DNA of 64,000 bases. It comes from Prosthecobacter sp. SYSU 5D2 (GTDB lineage: Bacteria; Verrucomicrobiota; Verrucomicrobiia; Verrucomicrobiales; Verrucomicrobiaceae). Made by a program: the position numbers and the translations under genes. The notes beneath the pieces were generated by a model, which ran no database searches, was not told where the DNA came from, and saw only the letters and a list, made by a program, of their open reading frames with translations. The DNA lies in assembly GCF_039655865.1 (NCBI RefSeq), contig NZ_JBBYXL010000003.1, forward strand, positions 186,001 to 250,000, in the 5' to 3' direction. How positions within the stretch are numbered: the stretch's first letter is position 1; the number at the start of each line of letters is the position of its first letter. Of this stretch, positions 8,775 through 17,464 are shown in pieces.

Positions 8775-10304
8775 ATGTTCCGAAAACTTCTCGCCATTGT
8801 CCTGCTCATCGCCGCCGGAGGACTGGCCTTTTACAGCCTGCGCACGGAATCATCTGCCTCAGGGAAGTCCCTCACCGTCTATTGCGCCGCCGGGCTGAAG
8901 AAACCGGTGGAAGCCATCGCCACGCAGTATGAAAAAGACACCGGCACGTCAATCGCCCTCCAGTTCGGAGGCACCGGCACCCTTCTCAGCCAGCTCCGTG
9001 TGGCCAACCGGGGAGACCTGTTCATCGCTGCGGATGACGCGGCCCTGGCCGATGCCCACAAGCTGGAAGTCACCCGGGAAGTCCTGCCCCTGGCCGTCCA
9101 GCATCCCGTCATCGCGGTTGCCAAAGGCAATCCCAAAAACATTCGCACCCTGGCCGATTTGGAAAAGCCGGACATCCGACTGGCCCTGACCAACCCGGAG
9201 GCCGCCAGCAACGGCAAGATTGCGCAAAAAATCCTCGGTGCCCGCTGGGAAGTCCTGGCCAAAAAAGCCGCCGTCATGAAACCCACTGTGACGGAAATCG
9301 CTGCCGATACCAAGCTTGGGGCCGTGGATGCCGCCCTTGTCTGGGACAGCACCGTCCCCCAGTTTAAAGGGCTTGAAGCAGTCAAAATCCCCGAACTCTC
9401 CACCCATGAAGAAAAGGCCAGTGCTGCCGTGCTGAGCAGCGCTGTTTCCTCCGTTGAAGCCCTGAAATTCGCCCGCTACCTCTCCGCCCCGGAAAAAGGT
9501 GGCACCCTCTTTAAAGAGCATGGCTTCCAGGCCGCAGGCGGTGATGCCTGGGTGGTGAAACCCGAACTCGTCCTCTACAGCGGCGGCGTCAACCGGCCCG
9601 CCATTGAAAAGCTGGTCCAGGACTTCGCCACCCGTGAAGGCATCAGCATCACCACCGTTTTCAACGGCTGCGGTATCCTCTGCGCCGCCATGAAGACCAT
9701 GGAAGACAGCAGCAGCTCCAATTACCCGGATGTCTATTATGCCTGCGATGTCTGCTTCGTCCCGCCCGTGGCTGAAAACTTCCCGGAGGCCGTCCTGCTG
9801 ACCGAGGCCGAAATCATCATCGCCGTGCCAAAGGGCAATCCCAAGAATATCAAGACCCTGGCCGACCTCGCCCGCCCCGGCCTGCGTGTCGGCATCTGCA
9901 ATGCTGAGCAGTCCACCCTCGGCTTCATGACCCAGGGCATATTGAAGTCCATGAACCTGTTTGAGAGCGTCAGCAAAAACGCCTCCAGCCAGGTCCCCAC
10001 TGGCGACTTCCTGGTCAATCAACTGCGCACCGGCTCCCTCGATGCCGCCGTCGTTTACCACATCAACATCCAGAACGAGATCGAGCACTTCGAATCCATC
10101 CCCCTGCCTGCCGACAAGGCCAAAGCCATCCAGCCCTTTGCCGTGCGGGTGAATTCCCCACGTCGTCAGCTTGGTTACCGCCTGCTGGCCTGGCTGAGGG
10201 CTAACCAAAAGAGCTTCACCGATGCCGGATTTGTCTGGCGTGGTGATGCTCCCGCCGTGAAAAGCAGCGAACTCGAGATTCCCGAATGGCTTCAACAGCG
10301 CTAA
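8775..10304 (+). CDS. Tandem ModA-like periplasmic binding protein
   Basis: This 509-residue protein has an N-terminal membrane anchor or signal (residues 3-20) and two copies of a molybdate-binding-protein-like (ModA/PBP type II) domain, about residues 31-255 and 264-495. The duplication shows directly: AVAKGNPKNIRTLADLEKP at 114-132 matches AVPKGNPKNIKTLADLARP at 350-368. Domain 1 keeps the usual ligand loops (GGTGTL, GDLFIAAD). In domain 2 the matching loops carry cysteines: CGILC (299-303) and CDVC (324-327). No ABC permease or ATPase gene is adjacent. The ligand is unknown; an oxyanion in domain 1 and a thiophilic metal or metalloid in domain 2 is only inference. Confidence 0.85.
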   Translation: MFRKLLAIVLLIAAGGLAFYSLRTESSASGKSLTVYCAAGLKKPVEAIATQYEKDTGTSIALQFGGTGTLLSQLRVANRGDLFIAADDAALADAHKLEVTREVLPLAVQHPVIAVAKGNPKNIRTLADLEKPDIRLALTNPEAASNGKIAQKILGARWEVLAKKAAVMKPTVTEIAADTKLGAVDAALVWDSTVPQFKGLEAVKIPELSTHEEKASAAVLSSAVSSVEALKFARYLSAPEKGGTLFKEHGFQAAGGDAWVVKPELVLYSGGVNRPAIEKLVQDFATREGISITTVFNGCGILCAAMKTMEDSSSSNYPDVYYACDVCFVPPVAENFPEAVLLTEAEIIIAVPKGNPKNIKTLADLARPGLRVGICNAEQSTLGFMTQGILKSMNLFESVSKNASSQVPTGDFLVNQLRTGSLDAAVVYHINIQNEIEHFESIPLPADKAKAIQPFAVRVNSPRRQLGYRLLAWLRANQKSFTDAGFVWRGDAPAVKSSELEIPEWLQQR

Positions 10305-10315
10305 GCTGTCAGACA

Positions 10316-10747
10316 ATGCGTATCCTTCTCCCGCTGCTCGGTCTCGGCTTCTGTCTCATCGGCTGCAAACCTGCGCCTGCCCTCCGGGTGGACCTGGAGC
10401 CACCCGCCGTCATCCTGCCCGCCTCAGTTCAGGAGTTCTCCCCCGCCGAAGCCGCTGCCTGGATGACCGAAAACCCTGGTGCCCTCATCCTGGACGCACG
10501 CATGGCGGAAGAAGTCACCCGCGAGGGAAAACTCCCCGGCTCCCAGCATCACGATTATCTCAAGCCCACCACCCAGGAATACCTGGCCACGCTGGACCGC
10601 CAAAAACCCTGCCTCATCTACTGCGCCCTCGGCGGCCGCTCCCGCCGCCTGGCCGTGCAGATGCATGAGCTAGGTTTCACCCGTCTTGCGGTTCTCAAAG
10701 ACGGACTGAATGCCTGGCAGACAGAAGGCCGCGCTGTCGTCAAGTAA
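10316..10747 (+). CDS. Rhodanese-domain lipoprotein
   Basis: The 143-residue protein starts with a short signal ending in the lipobox LIGC (Cys17), so it should be lipid-anchored in the envelope. A single rhodanese domain follows (about residues 38-143) with the active-site cysteine Cys103 in the loop CALGGRS, the position that carries a persulfide in sulfurtransferases. The ATG at 10316 is 11 bases after the previous stop; an upstream in-frame ATG at 10286 lies inside that gene and would spoil the signal peptide. Position suggests it works with the two preceding Cys-containing envelope proteins, perhaps in sulfur or redox transfer. Confidence 0.88.
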   Translation: MRILLPLLGLGFCLIGCKPAPALRVDLEPPAVILPASVQEFSPAEAAAWMTENPGALILDARMAEEVTREGKLPGSQHHDYLKPTTQEYLATLDRQKPCLIYCALGGRSRRLAVQMHELGFTRLAVLKDGLNAWQTEGRAVVK

Positions 10748-10752
10748 GTGCT

Positions 10753-11619
10753 TCAGTGTTCCAGATCTCCCATCTCACCACGCTCAAACTCCTCAAAGGC
10801 CGCTTGGATCTCCTCCATTGTGTTCATCACAAAAGGACCGTGACCCACCACAGGTTCGTTCAGCGGCTCACCATCCATGACCAGCAGCCTAGCCTCAGCG
10901 CGGGCATGAATGACGACGCGGTCGCCCTGCCGTTTGAACATCACCAGATCCGCCTCCCGTGCCTGGCCCTCATCATTGACCAGCAGTTCCCCCGCCAGCA
11001 GCAGCAAGGCAGTGGTATGGCCATCGGGCACCGGCAGTGTCACGGTCTTGCCTGCGCCCAGAGTTACGTCCCAAAGCTGGATCGGAGAGAAAGTCTGCGC
11101 ACTTCCGGCATGACCGTCAAACTCCCCAGCGATCACCCGCAGGCTTCCGGCATCATCAGGTAAGGCTACGGAAGGGATGTCGGCTTTGAGCAAAGTTTGG
11201 TAGCGGGGAGGGGTGCCTTTGTCCTTCGCCCGCAGGTTGACCCAGAGCTGCACCATCTGCAAGGTTCCGCCCTGACGGGTGAATTCTTCCGAATGGAACT
11301 CCTCATGGATGATCCCCTTCCCGGCCGTCATCCACTGCACATCCCCCGGGCCGATCTTGCCGCCGCCGCCGCTGGAATCACGGTGCTCCAGTTCCCCCTG
11401 ATAGGCGATAGTGACGGTTTCAAATCCCTTGTGCGGATGCGCCCCCACTCCCCGCTTCCCCTTGCCAGGGGCAAAGAGATGAGGGGCGGCATAGTCGAGC
11501 AAAAGAAACGGGCTCAGTTCCCGGCCCAGTCCGTTGTAATCAAAAACCGAGCGGACCGGAAAGCCGTTGCCCACCCAGTGCATGGCGGAGCTGTGTTGAA
11601 TGCGTTGAATCGTTTTCAT
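10753..11619 (-). CDS. Pirin family protein
   Basis: A 288-residue bicupin. The N-terminal cupin carries the pirin metal-site signature HPHKGFETVT (about residues 61-70) followed by EHRD, and the GxVQWMTAGKGIIHEE block is also typical. Pirins bind iron; some cleave quercetin (2,3-dioxygenase activity) and others act as redox-sensitive regulators, so the precise role here is open. It converges on the rhodanese gene with a 5-base gap and is co-oriented with the VOC gene upstream. Confidence 0.93.
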   Translation of the reverse strand: MKTIQRIQHSSAMHWVGNGFPVRSVFDYNGLGRELSPFLLLDYAAPHLFAPGKGKRGVGAHPHKGFETVTIAYQGELEHRDSSGGGGKIGPGDVQWMTAGKGIIHEEFHSEEFTRQGGTLQMVQLWVNLRAKDKGTPPRYQTLLKADIPSVALPDDAGSLRVIAGEFDGHAGSAQTFSPIQLWDVTLGAGKTVTLPVPDGHTTALLLLAGELLVNDEGQAREADLVMFKRQGDRVVIHARAEARLLVMDGEPLNEPVVGHGPFVMNTMEEIQAAFEEFERGEMGDLEH

Positions 11620-11657
11620 ATAAGATGATCGTCAGGTGTGAAGCGTGTGGATTTGAT

Positions 11658-12155
11658 TTAGGCTTGGATCAGGGACTCAAGGTCCAGGTGACGCGAATAC
11701 ATGGCCAGGCTGCCGTCGGCATTGCGCGGCCATTCGGATTCGGGGCGGTCCCAGTAAAGCTCGACGCCGTTTTGATCCGGGTCGCGAAGGTATAAGGCCT
11801 GGCTCACGCCATGATCGGATGCGCCATCCAGGGGAATGCCCGCCGCCTGGACCCGGCGAAAAGCATCCGCCAGAGCCGCGCGGGAGGGATAGAGGATGGC
11901 GGTATGGTAGAGACCGGTAGAGCCAGGCGGCGGTGGAGATCCGCCCCGGCTTTCCCAGGTATTTAGAGCGATGTGGTGATGATAACCGCCTGCGGAAACA
12001 AAAGCTGCTTCCTTGCCGTAACGCTGCGTGACGGTGAAGCCGAGCACACCCGAGTAGAACTGAAGCGCCCGCTCCAGGTCCGCCACCTTCAGGTGGACAT
12101 GGCCGATACGGGTTTGAGGGTGGAGTGGCTCGGGGTTCATGACTACAAAGTGCAT
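11658..12155 (-). CDS. VOC family (glyoxalase/extradiol dioxygenase-like) protein
   Basis: The 165-residue protein contains paired beta-alpha-beta-beta-beta modules. Metal-ligand candidates are His in IGHVHLKVAD, His in YHHHIALN/TGLYHTAIL and Glu in NGVELYWDRP. The pattern is close to catechol 2,3-dioxygenase-like members such as CatE/YfiE, but it is a single-length protein and the substrate is not evident. Met6 (12140) is an alternative start with little effect on the domain. It lies 38 bases upstream of the pirin gene on the same strand, so the two may be co-transcribed. Confidence 0.85.
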   Translation of the reverse strand: MHFVVMNPEPLHPQTRIGHVHLKVADLERALQFYSGVLGFTVTQRYGKEAAFVSAGGYHHHIALNTWESRGGSPPPPGSTGLYHTAILYPSRAALADAFRRVQAAGIPLDGASDHGVSQALYLRDPDQNGVELYWDRPESEWPRNADGSLAMYSRHLDLESLIQA

Positions 12156-12223
12156 CTGAACTGAGGTTTATAAAATGCCAGAACGTTGGCCTCAGCATGT
12201 GCCAGGCTTGGTCTAGGGGCCTT

Positions 12224-13744
12224 TTACTTCAGCACGCCCCAGAAGTTCATGATGAAGCCACCTGTAAGAACGATCAGAACGGCGGCGGTGAGGCTGATGA
12301 GGATGGCGGTGCGGGCCATCTCGGCGGAGGTGAATTCACCACGCGCATAAGCGAGAGCATTGGGCGGGGTGCTGATGGGCAGCATCATGGTCATGGAGGC
12401 GACCATGGCAATGCTGAGAGCCATCTGCACGGGATGCAGACCACCTCCCGCGACGGCGGTGGCGGAGGAGATGCCGAGGGGAAGGAAAAGATTCGCCGCT
12501 GCGGTATTAGACATGAAGGTGCCCACCACCAACGTCGCGGCGACGAGGACGGTGAGCAGCCAGATGCCGCTGCCGGAGGTGGGAAGGAAGGTGGAGATCA
12601 TCTGGTCCAGCCCCGTCATCTGCATGCCCATGCCCAGAGAGATGCCACCGGCGATGAGAATGAGGATGCGCCATTCAAGACGACCGAGATCCTCGCGCGT
12701 AAAGACTCCTGCCCCGGTCAGAACAATGGCGGGAAAAAGGGCCACCACGGAAGCAGGCAGGCCATGCCACTGGTCGCTCATCCAGAGCAATACCGTGATA
12801 GTAAAGACGCAGACCACCAGCCAGCCACGGCGGCTCAAGGGCTCACTGGTGAGCTTTAGACGAAGGCCTGAAGCCACAGGCTTGTATAGCCGGTAAAGCA
12901 GCCACCAGGCAAACAGGGTCAAAAACACGGCCAATGGGATGGCGATGAGCATCCAGTCCAGGAAGGTCACCGCATGCCCGGCATCCGCCAGAAAGCCGAC
13001 GGCCACGGCATTGGGCGGCGAGGAGATGGGGGTGCTCATACCGCCGATGTTGGCGGAAAAGGCGATGCCCAGGAGCAGGGCTTTGCGGAAGGGCTCGCCT
13101 GGCGGAAGGGCGGCCAGCAAGGGCGTGGCCAGCGCCAGCATCATGGCGGCGGTGGCGGTATTGCTCATCCACATGCTGAAGATCAGGGTGACGAGCATCA
13201 TTCCCAGCAGCACCTGCCGGGGTTTACCACCAAACGGTTTTAAAAGGATCAGGGACATGGAGCGGTCCACACCTTCATTGACGGCGGTCTGAGCCAGGAC
13301 AAAACCACCGAAGAACAGCAGCAGTACGGGATCTGCCGCTATGTTAAAGATGTCCCGGTAAGAGGGTGATTCACCCGATTCAAAACCCAGGCCGGGCCAG
13401 TTTCCTGGGTTGGCCAGAAGCAGGGCTTCAAGACCGATGACCAGAAGAGAGGTGGCGAAAAGGGGGATGGCTTCAGTCACCCACAGGAGGAGTGCAAGAA
13501 CGAAGATGCCTGACATGAATCCAGCCTCACGAGGAGCCGCACCCGTGCTGATGAGGCCCCAGGAGACAGCGCCCGCAAGGACGAGGGCGGTGATGGCGAT
13601 ACGCCAGGAGGGAGCACCATGCGGCAGCAAGCTGGCAGGAGCGGGAGTTGGCTGGGGGGCTGGCATCAGTGTTTTTATACCCAATCTTATGGATTGGCCA
13701 TGAGCTTCCTTGGCTGGGGAAAATTGACTGTCAGATTGGGGCAT
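12224..13744 (-). CDS. SLC13/DASS family anion transporter
   Basis: This polytopic membrane protein has about 12 hydrophobic segments and the paired signatures of divalent anion:Na+ symporters. SNTATAAMM with [15 protein letters not shown] lies in the first half, and [13 protein letters not shown] with [13 protein letters not shown] in the second. These repeated SNT and hairpin motifs form the substrate and Na+ sites in the family; substrates range from dicarboxylates to sulfate. The frame gives 506 residues from ATG 13744. Met at 13666 (480 residues) is equally plausible, since the first 26 residues are polar and not family-like. It is divergent from the sulfatase gene, which makes sulfate a reasonable guess. 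Confidence 0.9.
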   Translation of the reverse strand: MPQSDSQFSPAKEAHGQSIRLGIKTLMPAPQPTPAPASLLPHGAPSWRIAITALVLAGAVSWGLISTGAAPREAGFMSGIFVLALLLWVTEAIPLFATSLLVIGLEALLLANPGNWPGLGFESGESPSYRDIFNIAADPVLLLFFGGFVLAQTAVNEGVDRSMSLILLKPFGGKPRQVLLGMMLVTLIFSMWMSNTATAAMMLALATPLLAALPPGEPFRKALLLGIAFSANIGGMSTPISSPPNAVAVGFLADAGHAVTFLDWMLIAIPLAVFLTLFAWWLLYRLYKPVASGLRLKLTSEPLSRRGWLVVCVFTITVLLWMSDQWHGLPASVVALFPAIVLTGAGVFTREDLGRLEWRILILIAGGISLGMGMQMTGLDQMISTFLPTSGSGIWLLTVLVAATLVVGTFMSNTAAANLFLPLGISSATAVAGGGLHPVQMALSIAMVASMTMMLPISTPPNALAYARGEFTSAEMARTAILISLTAAVLIVLTGGFIMNFWGVLK

Positions 13745-13765
13745 CCTGCCCGTTTCAACAGGCTC

Positions 13766-15133
13766 ATGAAATCTGCGCGCCTCCTTTCATTTGCCCTTTC
13801 CCTTCTGCTGTCGTTTATCCCGGCCCTGGGGGCTGAGCGGCCTAACATGATCTTCATTCTCTGTGACGACCTGGCCCAAGGGGATCTGGGCTGCTATGGG
13901 CAGAAGCTGATCCAGACGCCTAACCTGGACAAGATGGCAGCGGAAGGGACAATGTTTCCGCAACTGTATTCAGGCACGAGTGTCTGCGCTCCATCACGCA
14001 GCTCTCTGATGACGGGTATGCACATGGGCAACTGCCCCATCCGGGCCAACCGGGAAGTGCAGCCGGAGGGCCAGATGCCGCTGCCGGAAGGCACGCTGAC
14101 GGTGGCGCAGGTTCTGAAGGAGGCAGGGTATGCAACGGCCTGCATGGGCAAGTGGGGGATGGGCATGTTTGATACTCCCGGCAGTCCGCTGAAGGTGGGG
14201 TTCGACCACTTTTATGGTTACAACTGCCAGCGCCATGCGCATAGCTACTTCCCCACCTACCTTTGGAATGATGACCAGAGAATCCCGCTGGACGGGAAGA
14301 CGTATGCGCAGGAACTCATCGCCCAGGATACGCTGAACTGGGTGCGCAAACAGGCCGACAAACCCTTCTTCCTTTTCTATGCCATCACCCTGCCGCATGG
14401 CAAATTTGAGATTGATGACCAGGGCCTTTACAAGGACAAACCATGGACCGAGTTGCAGAAGAACTATGCGGCCATGGTGACGCGGCTGGACAGCGATGTG
14501 GGCCGCCTGATGGACCTGCTGAAGGAACTGAAGGTCGATGAGAAAACGCTGGTGATTTTTTCCGGTGACAACGGTGCCTCATTTGCGCCGGACTCCGAGG
14601 TAGGGAGCTTGTTTGACCAGTCCATGGGCGGCAAGCTGCGGGGCTACAAACGAGGGTTGTATGAAGGCGGTCTGCGTGAGGCCGGGATCGCCCGCTGGCC
14701 CGGTAAAGTGCCTGCCGGGCAGGTGAATGAAGCGCCGTGGGCTTTCTGGGATTTCCTGCCAACTGCGGCAGAACTGGCGGACGCCAAACTGCCTGCGAAT
14801 GCGCCCAAGGACGGTCATTCCGTAGTGTCGCTGCTCAAGGGCGGCGAGGCACCGGAGCGAGAGTACTTTTACTGGGAGCTGCACGAAAAAGCGTCCATTC
14901 AGGCGCTGCGGTTTGGAGACTGGAAGGCTGTTAAAAACGGGCCGATGAGCCCAACAGAACTCTATGATCTGAAGACGGATCTGAGTGAATCCAAGGACGT
15001 GGCGAAGGATCATCCGGAACTGGTGGCGAAGGCGGAAGCGATGATGAAAGTGGCACGCACCGAGGATCCCAACTGGCCGATGGTGCAGAACCGCGCGGGC
15101 AAAGGCAAGGGCAAGAAAAAGGCAGCGAAGTGA
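13766..15133 (+). CDS. Exported sulfatase (arylsulfatase A type)
   Basis: The 455-residue protein has a signal peptide (about residues 1-23) and a type I sulfatase domain starting at [12 protein letters not shown]. The CAPSR pentapeptide holds the Cys that is converted to formylglycine by a sulfatase-modifying enzyme. The calcium site (DD in the first strand) and the DNG motif (FSGDNGAS) are also present. The tail is Lys/Gly-rich ([11 protein letters not shown]). It should remove sulfate from a sulfated saccharide or aryl ester in the periplasm. The gene is divergent from an SLC13 transporter that could import the freed anion. The in-frame region upstream of ATG 13766 overlaps the transporter gene and lacks a signal peptide. 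Confidence 0.93.
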   Translation: MKSARLLSFALSLLLSFIPALGAERPNMIFILCDDLAQGDLGCYGQKLIQTPNLDKMAAEGTMFPQLYSGTSVCAPSRSSLMTGMHMGNCPIRANREVQPEGQMPLPEGTLTVAQVLKEAGYATACMGKWGMGMFDTPGSPLKVGFDHFYGYNCQRHAHSYFPTYLWNDDQRIPLDGKTYAQELIAQDTLNWVRKQADKPFFLFYAITLPHGKFEIDDQGLYKDKPWTELQKNYAAMVTRLDSDVGRLMDLLKELKVDEKTLVIFSGDNGASFAPDSEVGSLFDQSMGGKLRGYKRGLYEGGLREAGIARWPGKVPAGQVNEAPWAFWDFLPTAAELADAKLPANAPKDGHSVVSLLKGGEAPEREYFYWELHEKASIQALRFGDWKAVKNGPMSPTELYDLKTDLSESKDVAKDHPELVAKAEAMMKVARTEDPNWPMVQNRAGKGKGKKKAAK

Positions 15134-15230
15134 ACCCCGTCCATTGCAGGAAGCAATGCATCGTTGCCGTTTTCCATGCACTTTGCAGAGAATTCAATGG
15201 TTAGACTCGTGGTGATTTTTACACAATTGA

Positions 15231-15252
15231 TTTGTAATCAACAGATTACGAA
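15231..15252. repeat. Operator-like inverted repeat
   Basis: TTTGTAATC and GATTACGAA form 9-base arms with one mismatch around the 4-base spacer AACA. The AT-rich sequence has no T-run after it, so a protein-binding site or a local promoter operator is more likely than a terminator. Confidence 0.45.
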
Positions 15253-15308
15253 TACCTGACTCATTGTGGCATCGTCTGTGCACTAGCAAAGCTATCCAGT
15301 CGTCTCCG

Positions 15309-15347
15309 ACAACTTGCCGTTTAGCACCGTGAAAAGCGGCAAGTTGT
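15309..15347. repeat. Perfect 11-base inverted repeat
   Basis: ACAACTTGCCG (15309-15319) and CGGCAAGTTGT (15337-15347) are perfect complements separated by 17 bases. In RNA this would be a stable stem with a large loop. No T-run follows on either strand, so it does not look like a simple terminator. Confidence 0.6.
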
Positions 15348-15486
15348 AAGTTTCGATTGGTAAATTTTCAAAACCCTTTCGTCGCTCCGTGCCTGTGGGT
15401 CAGCCTGATTTGATTCGGGAGATCTTTCAAAGCTGCCCCATGGGCCGGACCGGCGACTCCTAACCCTCTTGTCTTTCCATATAGCC

Positions 15487-15564
15487 ATGATTTTCGACCT
15501 CGCTTTGATCGTCGCGCTTTCTGGAGTTTTTGGCATTACAGCAGCCTATACGCTGACCCCTTGA
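15487..15564 (+). CDS. Possible 25-residue membrane peptide, KdpF-like
   Basis: The ORF encodes a 25-residue peptide starting MIFDLALIVALSGVFG and ending in TLTP: one hydrophobic helix with an acidic residue near the N-terminus. Length, the MIFD start and the helix recall KdpF, the small subunit of the Kdp K+ pump, although the usual C-terminal YALLRPE-type ending is absent and no kdpA follows. It has no Shine-Dalgarno sequence, like many real genes here. It may be a true small protein, an orphan remnant, or chance. Confidence 0.3.
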   Translation: MIFDLALIVALSGVFGITAAYTLTP

Positions 15565-15572
15565 GGAGAGGT

Positions 15573-16526
15573 TTATTTCGCGGATGATGCCGGGCGGTAC
15601 TTGTCAAAGGTCTGCTGATGATGACGCATGATATCATCGCCCTTCACTTCATAACTGCCGGTGGCGGTATGGGCCACATCGAGAATGGAAAGAAAGGTAT
15701 GCTCAACGCCAAGCTCCTTGAGATAGGCCGAGTACTTGAGATTGTATTCGTAATTGAAGCACTTGGTGCCGTCCCAGATGAGGATGCTCAATGGCAGGCG
15801 GTCGGATTTTGAAGCGTATTCCTTGGCCAGATCCCAGGTATTCGTGCCGACCGGAAGGAAACGTAGGCTAGGAGATTCATACCCGTCGTTTTCCTGGATG
15901 ACTTTTTCCGGTTTATAGCCTGAGCCGCCAGGGGCGACGGAAAGAAAGAGCTGCGGATAACGGAACATCATGCGGGTAGTGCCGCGGCCGCCCTGGGAAT
16001 ACCCTTCGAGGGCACGGCCTTCGCGGGTGCCCCAGGTGCGATAAGTCGCGTCTATGTGAGGGATGACCTCGTTGACGAAGACGGATTCACCCAGGCCGTG
16101 CTTGATGTCCGGCATGTCATACCAGCTCACCGGGCCGCCATTCGGGAAGATATATAGGGTGGGTTCGATGATGCCTGCAGCGATGGCTTTATCCACGTAT
16201 TCAGCCAGCCGTACCGCCTTATTCTCCGCACCGGGGCGGCCACCGTGGAGATGATAAACGACGGGGTACCGCCCTTTTCCCTCTTCATAGCCGGGAGGGA
16301 GGTAAATGTAATATCCGACATCGATACCCATGGAGGGACTTTTGAAGGTGGCATGCCTGACACCAGACGGAAGAACTTTTTTAGCATACTCCTGGTTAGC
16401 CATCGGTGCGACCCAGCTAAAGGGGCTGCTTTTGGCTGGAGCGGCTTTGGATGCCTTTTGTGTCTGGGCAGGCAGCAGGCTGGCGGAAGCGGTGAGAAGG
16501 ATGAGAATAAAAGCGGTACAGCGCAT
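15573..16526 (-). CDS. Secreted esterase (esterase D/feruloyl esterase-like)
   Basis: Starting at ATG 16526 gives 317 residues with a clean signal peptide (about residues 1-20); the longer open frame to 16601 adds an unlikely Arg-rich leader that overlaps the neighbouring gene. The alpha/beta-hydrolase domain has the oxyanion stretch PVVYHLHGG, the nucleophile elbow GYSQGG and a late His (LDVAHTATGSYE). It is nearest the putative esterase/CE1 group that includes feruloyl and acetyl-xylan esterases; the substrate is unknown. It follows another secreted esterase gene by 43 bases on the same strand, so the two probably form an operon. Confidence 0.88.
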   Translation of the reverse strand: MRCTAFILILLTASASLLPAQTQKASKAAPAKSSPFSWVAPMANQEYAKKVLPSGVRHATFKSPSMGIDVGYYIYLPPGYEEGKGRYPVVYHLHGGRPGAENKAVRLAEYVDKAIAAGIIEPTLYIFPNGGPVSWYDMPDIKHGLGESVFVNEVIPHIDATYRTWGTREGRALEGYSQGGRGTTRMMFRYPQLFLSVAPGGSGYKPEKVIQENDGYESPSLRFLPVGTNTWDLAKEYASKSDRLPLSILIWDGTKCFNYEYNLKYSAYLKELGVEHTFLSILDVAHTATGSYEVKGDDIMRHHQQTFDKYRPASSAK

Positions 16527-16569
16527 CAGGGGTGAACGGCGGCGGATGACCGATCTTCCGCGAAGATGC

Positions 16570-17379
16570 TCACGGTGCCGCAGTGGCTCCGCCTTTGGCA
16601 TGCTGCTTGAAAAACTTCACGATGAGCGGCGGGGTATCCTTGCGGTATTCGTGGCCCCCTGGATGCAGTGCGGTGACGACGGGATGCCCGGTGGCGGAGG
16701 GATAAAGGGTGCAGTTTTCATCCTGGTCCCAGGCGCGGCCTTTGCCGCACTGGTTTAGGCGGATGAGCGAATCAATGGTGACTTTCTGCCAGGCAAATTT
16801 GACCAATGGATCGTTCTCGCCTGCGATGTGCATGACGGGTTTGGGCTTCAGCAACGGGAGGGTCTTGGAGGCTGCGGAGGCTGATGGGGCCATGGCGGCA
16901 AAGACATCCCCACGGGCCCCCCATAGCAAGTAAGTGAAGCCGCCGCCATTGGAGTGGCCGGTGGAATAGATGCGGTTGGCATCCACTTTGTAATCGGCTT
17001 TGAGGCTGGCGAGGACGGCATCGAAGAATTTCAAATCGCGGTCATCCTGATCTCCAAGACCGTGCTGCCAGCCAGGCTTTTTGCCTTCAGGATCGGTCAG
17101 GCGGCCAGGGGTATTTAAGCCCTGCATGTAAACGACCAGAGCCTCTGGCCAAAGGGCAGGAAAAGGAAAGGTACGGACGGAATTTCGCATATTCCCCCCA
17201 TGACCGTGAAAGGCAAAAATGACCGGGGTGGTCTCCTTGGCAGCCTGCGGCGGGATGTAAAGGAGAGCCTCACGTTTGACACCATCCACCATCCAGTCCC
17301 GCGGGGTGATGACGGGGTCTGCGGCATGCAGGCTGATGCTGAGGATGAAGAGCAGCAGAAGAGGAACCAGTCGTTTCAT
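16570..17379 (-). CDS. Secreted PHB-depolymerase/feruloyl esterase-like hydrolase
   Basis: The 269-residue protein has a signal peptide (MKRLVPLLLLFILSISLHA) and a COG3509 (LpqC/PHB depolymerase-type) alpha/beta-hydrolase domain. HGHGGN forms the oxyanion region, GHSNGGG contains the nucleophile Ser, and Asp in AGENDPLV and His in HPGGHEY complete a likely triad. Members release feruloyl, acetyl or hydroxybutyrate esters; which applies here cannot be told. It is the first gene of a two-gene esterase set that would fit breakdown of acylated plant or algal polysaccharide. Confidence 0.88.
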   Translation of the reverse strand: MKRLVPLLLLFILSISLHAADPVITPRDWMVDGVKREALLYIPPQAAKETTPVIFAFHGHGGNMRNSVRTFPFPALWPEALVVYMQGLNTPGRLTDPEGKKPGWQHGLGDQDDRDLKFFDAVLASLKADYKVDANRIYSTGHSNGGGFTYLLWGARGDVFAAMAPSASAASKTLPLLKPKPVMHIAGENDPLVKFAWQKVTIDSLIRLNQCGKGRAWDQDENCTLYPSATGHPVVTALHPGGHEYRKDTPPLIVKFFKQHAKGGATAAP

Positions 17380-17464
17380 GACGGCATCAAACCCCGCACG
17401 AATGAAATAGTTGTGATGGAAGATGCTGGCAGGTCAGGGCATTTTGAGGTCCATTTTCCATGTC

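Larger units (their letters stand above)
15134..15572. other. Convergent 439-base intergenic region with inverted repeats
   Basis: The sulfatase and esterase genes converge here, yet no standard terminator is visible and the space is unusually long. It holds two inverted repeats (15231-15252 and 15309-15347), a structured-looking stretch around 15400-15470, and a 25-codon ORF on the + strand. I recognise no known RNA family with confidence. Confidence 0.6.

Noticed and set aside
15400-15490. c-di-AMP (ydaO-type) riboswitch
   Set aside because: Only a short 3' stretch resembles the consensus; the conserved 5' half with its GGGG-containing core was not found, so it is not listed as a feature.
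15321-15536. 71-codon minus-strand ORF in the convergent gap
   Set aside because: Arg/Ser-rich, no family features, and it runs through the 11-base inverted repeat and antisense to the micro-ORF.
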